From an uncultured Clostridia bacterium (GTDB lineage Bacteria; Bacillota; Clostridia; Oscillospirales; Acutalibacteraceae), in contig CALYNN010000001.1 of assembly GCA_945221685.1 (NCBI GenBank), positions 1-44,555 of the forward strand: a stretch of DNA of 44,555 bases. The letters are read 5' to 3'. The first letter of the stretch is position 1, and every line of letters begins with the position of its first letter. This document shows, in pieces, positions 41,076-44,555 of the stretch. The notes under the pieces were generated by a model that worked only from the letters and a program-made list of their open reading frames with translations, did not search any database and was not told where the DNA came from. The position numbers and the translations under genes were made by a program.

Positions 41076-42017
41076 ATGTATAATGTATCGGTGTCACCGC
41101 ACATTAGGTCACAGAACACTACAAAGGCGATTATGCGCGATGTGGTTATTGCCCTTCTTCCAATACTTGCCTTTGGTGTTTATCACTTTGGATTACACGC
41201 GCTTTTGGTTATTGCGGTAAGCGTTGCAACCTGCGTGGCTTCGGAAGCAATATTTGAACTGCTTGCAAAAAAGCCAATAACTGTTTTTGATTACAGCGCA
41301 GTTGTAACAGGTCTTATTCTTGCAATAAATCTTCCGCCAAATGTTGCTTGGTGGATTCCCGTAATCGGCGGCGTATTCGCTATTGTTGCAGTAAAAATGC
41401 TTTTCGGCGGATTAGGTCAAAACTTTATGAATCCTGCTCTTGCCGCAAGGTGCTTTTTGCTGATTTCATTTACCTCGCGTATGACCGATTTCAGCATAGA
41501 CGGCGTATCGGGAGCAACTCCCCTTGCCTCTCTTAAGGCAGGCGAAAGTCCCGATGTACTTACACTGTTTTTAGGTCTGCACGGCGGCTGTATCGGCGAG
41601 GTTTCCGCCCTTGCAATTCTTGCAGGCGGTATTTACCTTATTGCCAAAAGAGTTATTTCCGTAAGAATTCCTTTAACCTACATTCTTTCCACCGCCGTAT
41701 TTATTGCAATTATTACCGCGATAACAGGCGGAGATTTAACAGTAAATTATATTCTGGGTGAAATGTTTGCCGGCGGACTTCTTGTTGGTGCCTTCTTTAT
41801 GGCAACTGACTATGCAACAAGTCCCATTACTCACGCAGGTCAGATTGTTTACGGCATTGTTTTGGGACTGCTTACTGCTCTGTTCAGAACCGTCGGTTCA
41901 TCGGCAGAGGGCGTATCCTACGCAATAATCATCGGCAACCTGCTTGTTCCGCTGATTGAAAAAATAACCGTACCGAAGCCTTTCGGCAATGAGAAAGCGA
42001 AAGGAGATGCAAAATAA
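41076..42017 (+). CDS. rnfD: Rnf complex subunit D
   Basis: 313 aa integral membrane subunit with about eight to ten helices. It carries covalently bound FMN on the Thr of the SGAT motif (DGVSGATPLASLK, Thr148). Part of the ion-translocating core. GGAGG precedes ATG 41076, and its TAA overlaps the rnfG start by one base. Strongly like NqrB/RnfD: FDYSAVVTGLILAINLPPNV, FMNPALAARCFL, and FFMATDYATSPIT. Confidence 0.97.
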   Translation: MYNVSVSPHIRSQNTTKAIMRDVVIALLPILAFGVYHFGLHALLVIAVSVATCVASEAIFELLAKKPITVFDYSAVVTGLILAINLPPNVAWWIPVIGGVFAIVAVKMLFGGLGQNFMNPALAARCFLLISFTSRMTDFSIDGVSGATPLASLKAGESPDVLTLFLGLHGGCIGEVSALAILAGGIYLIAKRVISVRIPLTYILSTAVFIAIITAITGGDLTVNYILGEMFAGGLLVGAFFMATDYATSPITHAGQIVYGIVLGLLTALFRTVGSSAEGVSYAIIIGNLLVPLIEKITVPKPFGNEKAKGDAK

Positions 42018-42655
42018 TGGCAAAGAAAAAATCAAGCATAGCCATTAATACCTTAATATTATTGGCGGTAACCTTTGTTGCAATCCTCGCGCTTGCTCTT
42101 GTTAATCAAATTACCTCTGAGCCTATTAAGCAGGCAGAAATAGCCGCCAGAGCAGAGATATACAAAAGCGTTTATCCCAATGCGGCGGAATTTGCCGAAA
42201 TCGAAAACACTCAGGAGCTGCTTGACGCCTCGGCATCTATGCTCAGCTCAAACGGACTTGACGGCTGTACCGTTAACGATGTGCTTGCCGTTACAACCGC
42301 TTCAGGCGAAGCAGAGGGCTATGTTATAGCCGCAACCTGCCCTGAGGGCTACGGCGGTGATATTCAGGTGGCTATCGGAATTAAAGGCGGCGTGCTGACC
42401 GGCTTTGATGTTGTATCAAACAGCGAAACCGCCGGTCTTGGCTCAAAATGCACCGAGCCTGAATTTAAGTCCCAATTTGCAGGAAAGCCTGCGGCACTGC
42501 TTGAATATACGAAAACAGGCGCAAGCGCCGATAACGAAATTGACGCTATCAGCGGCGCAACTATTACTACAAACGCGGTAACAAAGGCCGCAAACGCCGC
42601 AATATTGTTTTACCAAGCTAATTTCGCCGACGGCTCTGCCGTGAAAGGAGAGTGA
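42017..42655 (+). CDS. rnfG: Rnf complex subunit G
   Basis: 212 aa: one N-terminal membrane helix (TLILLAVTFVAILALALVNQ) and an extracytoplasmic FMN domain with SGATITT, the flavin attaching at Thr182. Other family marks are ETAGLGSKCTEP and GGVLTGFDV. Overlaps rnfD by one base; AAAGGAG lies inside the rnfD end. Stop is TGA, which shows that TGA works as a stop in this genome. Confidence 0.96.
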   Translation: MAKKKSSIAINTLILLAVTFVAILALALVNQITSEPIKQAEIAARAEIYKSVYPNAAEFAEIENTQELLDASASMLSSNGLDGCTVNDVLAVTTASGEAEGYVIAATCPEGYGGDIQVAIGIKGGVLTGFDVVSNSETAGLGSKCTEPEFKSQFAGKPAALLEYTKTGASADNEIDAISGATITTNAVTKAANAAILFYQANFADGSAVKGE

Positions 42656-42660
42656 GATAA

Positions 42661-43332
42661 ATGAAGGGTATTTTGGAAAGACTGTATAACGGTATTGTAA
42701 AAGAAAATCCCACCTTCGTTCTGATGCTCGGAATGTGTCCCACTCTTGCGGTAACCACCGGCGCCAAAAACGGATTGGGTATGGGACTTGCCACTATGGC
42801 AGTATTGGTAATGTCTAATATGCTGATTTCCCTGCTTCGAAAGGTTATTCCCCAGGGCGTCAGAGTTCCCGTATATATTATTATAATCGCTTCCTTCGTA
42901 ACTATTGTTGAAATGCTTATGCACGCATATGTTACCTCGCTTTACAGCAGCTTAGGCATCTTCATTCCGCTGATTGTAGTTAACTGCATTATCTTCGGCA
43001 GAGCAGAAACCTATGCCTCAAAAAACAGCGTTATATATTCGATATTTGACGGAATAGGCATTGGCTTAGGCTTTACAATAGGTCTTACCGTAATTGGTCT
43101 TATAAGAGAGCTTATAGGAAGCGGAACCGCCTTTGGCTTTCAGGTTATGCCGGAGAGCTACGAGGGCGTATCAATATTTGTAATGGCTCCCGGCGCATTC
43201 TTTGTTCTTGCAATTCTGTGCGCTATACAAAACAAGCTTAAGCTTAAGGGCGCCAACAGGCACACAAAAGGAAACGGCGGCTGCAGCGGCAACTGCGCAA
43301 GCTGTCCGTCAGCTAAGGAGGCAGAGGAATAA
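42661..43332 (+). CDS. rnfE: Rnf complex subunit E
   Basis: 223 aa, six-helix membrane subunit of the RnfA/RnfE/NqrD pair that forms the core channel and holds an intramembrane iron centre. Family marks: NPTFVLMLGMCPTLAVT, IPLIVVNCIIFGRAE. The last about 20 residues are an extra hydrophilic tail with three close Cys (GGCSGNCASCPSA). It starts five bases after rnfG and overlaps rnfA by one base. Confidence 0.96.
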   Translation: MKGILERLYNGIVKENPTFVLMLGMCPTLAVTTGAKNGLGMGLATMAVLVMSNMLISLLRKVIPQGVRVPVYIIIIASFVTIVEMLMHAYVTSLYSSLGIFIPLIVVNCIIFGRAETYASKNSVIYSIFDGIGIGLGFTIGLTVIGLIRELIGSGTAFGFQVMPESYEGVSIFVMAPGAFFVLAILCAIQNKLKLKGANRHTKGNGGCSGNCASCPSAKEAEE

Positions 43333-43910
43333 TGGCTAAAACTTTATTTTTGGTACTTCTTACAACCGCTTTAATTAACAATGTTGTTTTAAGTCAGTTT
43401 TTAGGTATCTGCCCGTTTTTAGGCGTTTCGAGAAATATTAAAACAGCGGCAGGAATGGGCGGCGCGGTAATATTTGTTATTACTCTTTCCTCTGCGGTTT
43501 CAAGCCTGCTTTATAACTATGTGCTTGTTAAATTCAATTTAACCTATCTTAAAACAATCGTATTTATTATTGTAATTGCATTCCTTGTTCAGCTTGTGGA
43601 GCTGTTTCTTAAAAAGGCAGTTCCTGCGCTTTACAAAAGCCTTGGCGTTTATTTGCCGCTGATTACAACAAACTGCGCTGTTTTGGGTACTGCGCTGACA
43701 AATGTTCAGTCCTCAAACGATTTTGTTACAAGCGTTGTTGCCGGAATAGGCACATCGGTAGGCTTTTGCATTGCCATTGTTATTATGGCAGGCGTTAGAG
43801 AAAAGACGGAAAACAACGATTTTCCCGAAAGCTTCAGGGGTACTCCGGCAGTGCTTATGACGGCCTGCCTTATGTCCATTGCATTTTACGGCTTTAATGT
43901 GTTTGCATAA
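43332..43910 (+). CDS. rnfA: Rnf complex subunit A
   Basis: 192 aa, six membrane helices, paralogue of RnfE with inverted orientation. Typical motifs: NNVVLSQFLGICPFLGVS, and the second Cys region LPLITTNCAVLGTAL; the Cys residues in these two segments help hold the iron centre shared with RnfE. Start overlaps the rnfE TAA. Full length. Confidence 0.97.
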   Translation: MAKTLFLVLLTTALINNVVLSQFLGICPFLGVSRNIKTAAGMGGAVIFVITLSSAVSSLLYNYVLVKFNLTYLKTIVFIIVIAFLVQLVELFLKKAVPALYKSLGVYLPLITTNCAVLGTALTNVQSSNDFVTSVVAGIGTSVGFCIAIVIMAGVREKTENNDFPESFRGTPAVLMTACLMSIAFYGFNVFA

Positions 43911-43929
43911 AATACGGGGAGGAAGCTGA

Positions 43930-44555
43930 ATGAATATAACTGAAATCATCACTGCCGTTGGGGTAGTGTGCGCAATAAGCCTTATTATCGGCATTGTTTT
44001 AGGCGTTGCCGAAAAGGTTTTTCATGTTGATGTTAACGAAAAGGAAACTGCGGTCCGCGAGGCTCTGCCCGGAAGCAACTGCGGCGGCTGCGGCTACGCA
44101 GGGTGTGACAGTCTTGCAAAGGCTATTGCAAACGGCGAGGCTCCCGTTTCCGCCTGCCCTGTGGGAGGAAAGGCGGCGGCAGAGCAGATTGCCGCAATTA
44201 TGGGCCAAGAGCTTGGCGAAATGCAGAGAATGGTTGCATATGTTAAGTGCGACGGAACTGCGGAAAAGCGAGAGGGCGACTATAATTACTTTGGTATAGA
44301 CAGCTGTGTTTATGCGGCAAAAATGCCCGGCTCAAGCCCCTACGCCTGCAAATTCGGCTGCTTGGGCTTCGGCTCCTGCGCAAAGGTTTGCCCCCAGCGT
44401 GCAATAAGAATTATTGACCGCAAGGCTGTAGTTGACGAAAGTCTTTGCGTAGCCTGCGGAAAATGCTTATTATTCTGCCCCTACTGAATTATTGAGCTTG
44501 TGCCTGCAAACTCCTCATACTGAGTTCAGTGCTCATCTCTTTCAAAGGGCAAGGA
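43930..44555 (+). pseudogene. rnfB: Rnf complex subunit B, interrupted and incomplete
   Basis: GGGAGG precedes ATG 43930. N-terminal membrane helix (IGIVLGVAEKVFHVDV), then the Fe-S motif GSNCGGCGYAGCDSLAKAI, then ferredoxin motifs ACKFGCLGFGSCAKVCP and CVACGKCLLFCP. RnfB receives electrons from reduced ferredoxin. The frame stops at TGA 44485-44487, but the same frame continues as IIELVPANSSY, a second TGA (44521-44523), then VQCSSLSKGK to the contig end, which is what intact RnfB proteins continue with. Usual length is 260-330 aa. Two stops without any frameshift in 39 bases near a contig end suggest edge error or strain mixing rather than a true early end. Confidence 0.85.

Noticed and set aside
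44485..44523. UGA reassigned to an amino acid (as glycine or tryptophan) in this organism
   Set aside because: rnfG and the HAMP kinase end on TGA with the next gene starting at once, Trp is encoded by TGG throughout, and no TGA interrupts about 24 kb of giant secreted-protein genes.

Overview
The window looks like a metagenome or isolate contig from a gut-type Clostridia, most likely a Ruminococcus-like member of the Oscillospirales. The grounds are type I-like dockerin modules, very large secreted proteins, strong Shine-Dalgarno sites, consensus TTGACA/TATAAT promoters and a clostridial-order rnf operon. No rRNA, tRNA, CRISPR array, insertion sequence or phage gene was seen. Both contig ends are suspect: bases 1-49 are Illumina Nextera adapter with an i7 index, and the last gene (rnfB) carries two in-frame TGA codons close to the right edge.

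Layout. (a) 50-2063, + strand: the 3' part of a sensor histidine kinase and a secreted or anchored protein of unknown function, ended by a terminator. (b) 11243-2226, - strand: VTC-domain polyphosphate polymerase-like protein, DUF4956 membrane protein, a Cthe_2159-type carbohydrate-binding lipoprotein, a 1752-aa secreted CotH-kinase-like protein ending in a dockerin-like F-hand, and a frameshifted small dockerin-type gene. (c) 11558-14380, + strand and divergent from (b): a TetR-family regulator, a HAMP histidine kinase and an OmpR-type response regulator with overlapping ends. (d) 17437-14537, - strand: a Ca2+/Mn2+-type P-type ATPase behind a perfect consensus promoter and a yybP-ykoY (manganese) riboswitch with a terminator platform. 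(e) 29217-17525, - strand: a 2214-aa dockerin protein, a structured intergenic leader, a 358-aa cohesin-like plus dockerin protein, a 1096-aa protein with an array of His/CxxC repeats, and a 36-aa peptide gene with an excellent ribosome binding site, closed by a terminator. (f) 29594-38294, + strand: a 2808-aa secreted helical-repeat protein divergent from the 2214-aa gene; the two share a 767-base intergenic region with two promoters and an operator-like palindrome. (g) 39446-38439, - strand: an aldo/keto reductase, divergent from (h) 39622-end, + strand: rnfCDGEA and an interrupted, incomplete rnfB.

How the parts may fit. Regions (b), (e) and (f) together invest about 24 kb in secreted proteins, three of which end in two different dockerin types, yet none has an LPXTG motif or a recognised glycoside hydrolase domain. 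I infer a cell-surface, dockerin/cohesin-organised assembly that is adhesive or structural rather than a conventional plant-polysaccharide cellulosome. Block (b) joins a polyphosphate-type polymerase and a membrane protein to a sugar-binding lipoprotein and a secreted kinase-like protein; it is the best candidate here for a little-described surface phosphorylation or polyphosphate system. The ATPase and Rnf regions are ordinary housekeeping bioenergetics: metal export, and ferredoxin:NAD+ oxidoreduction coupled to ion pumping.
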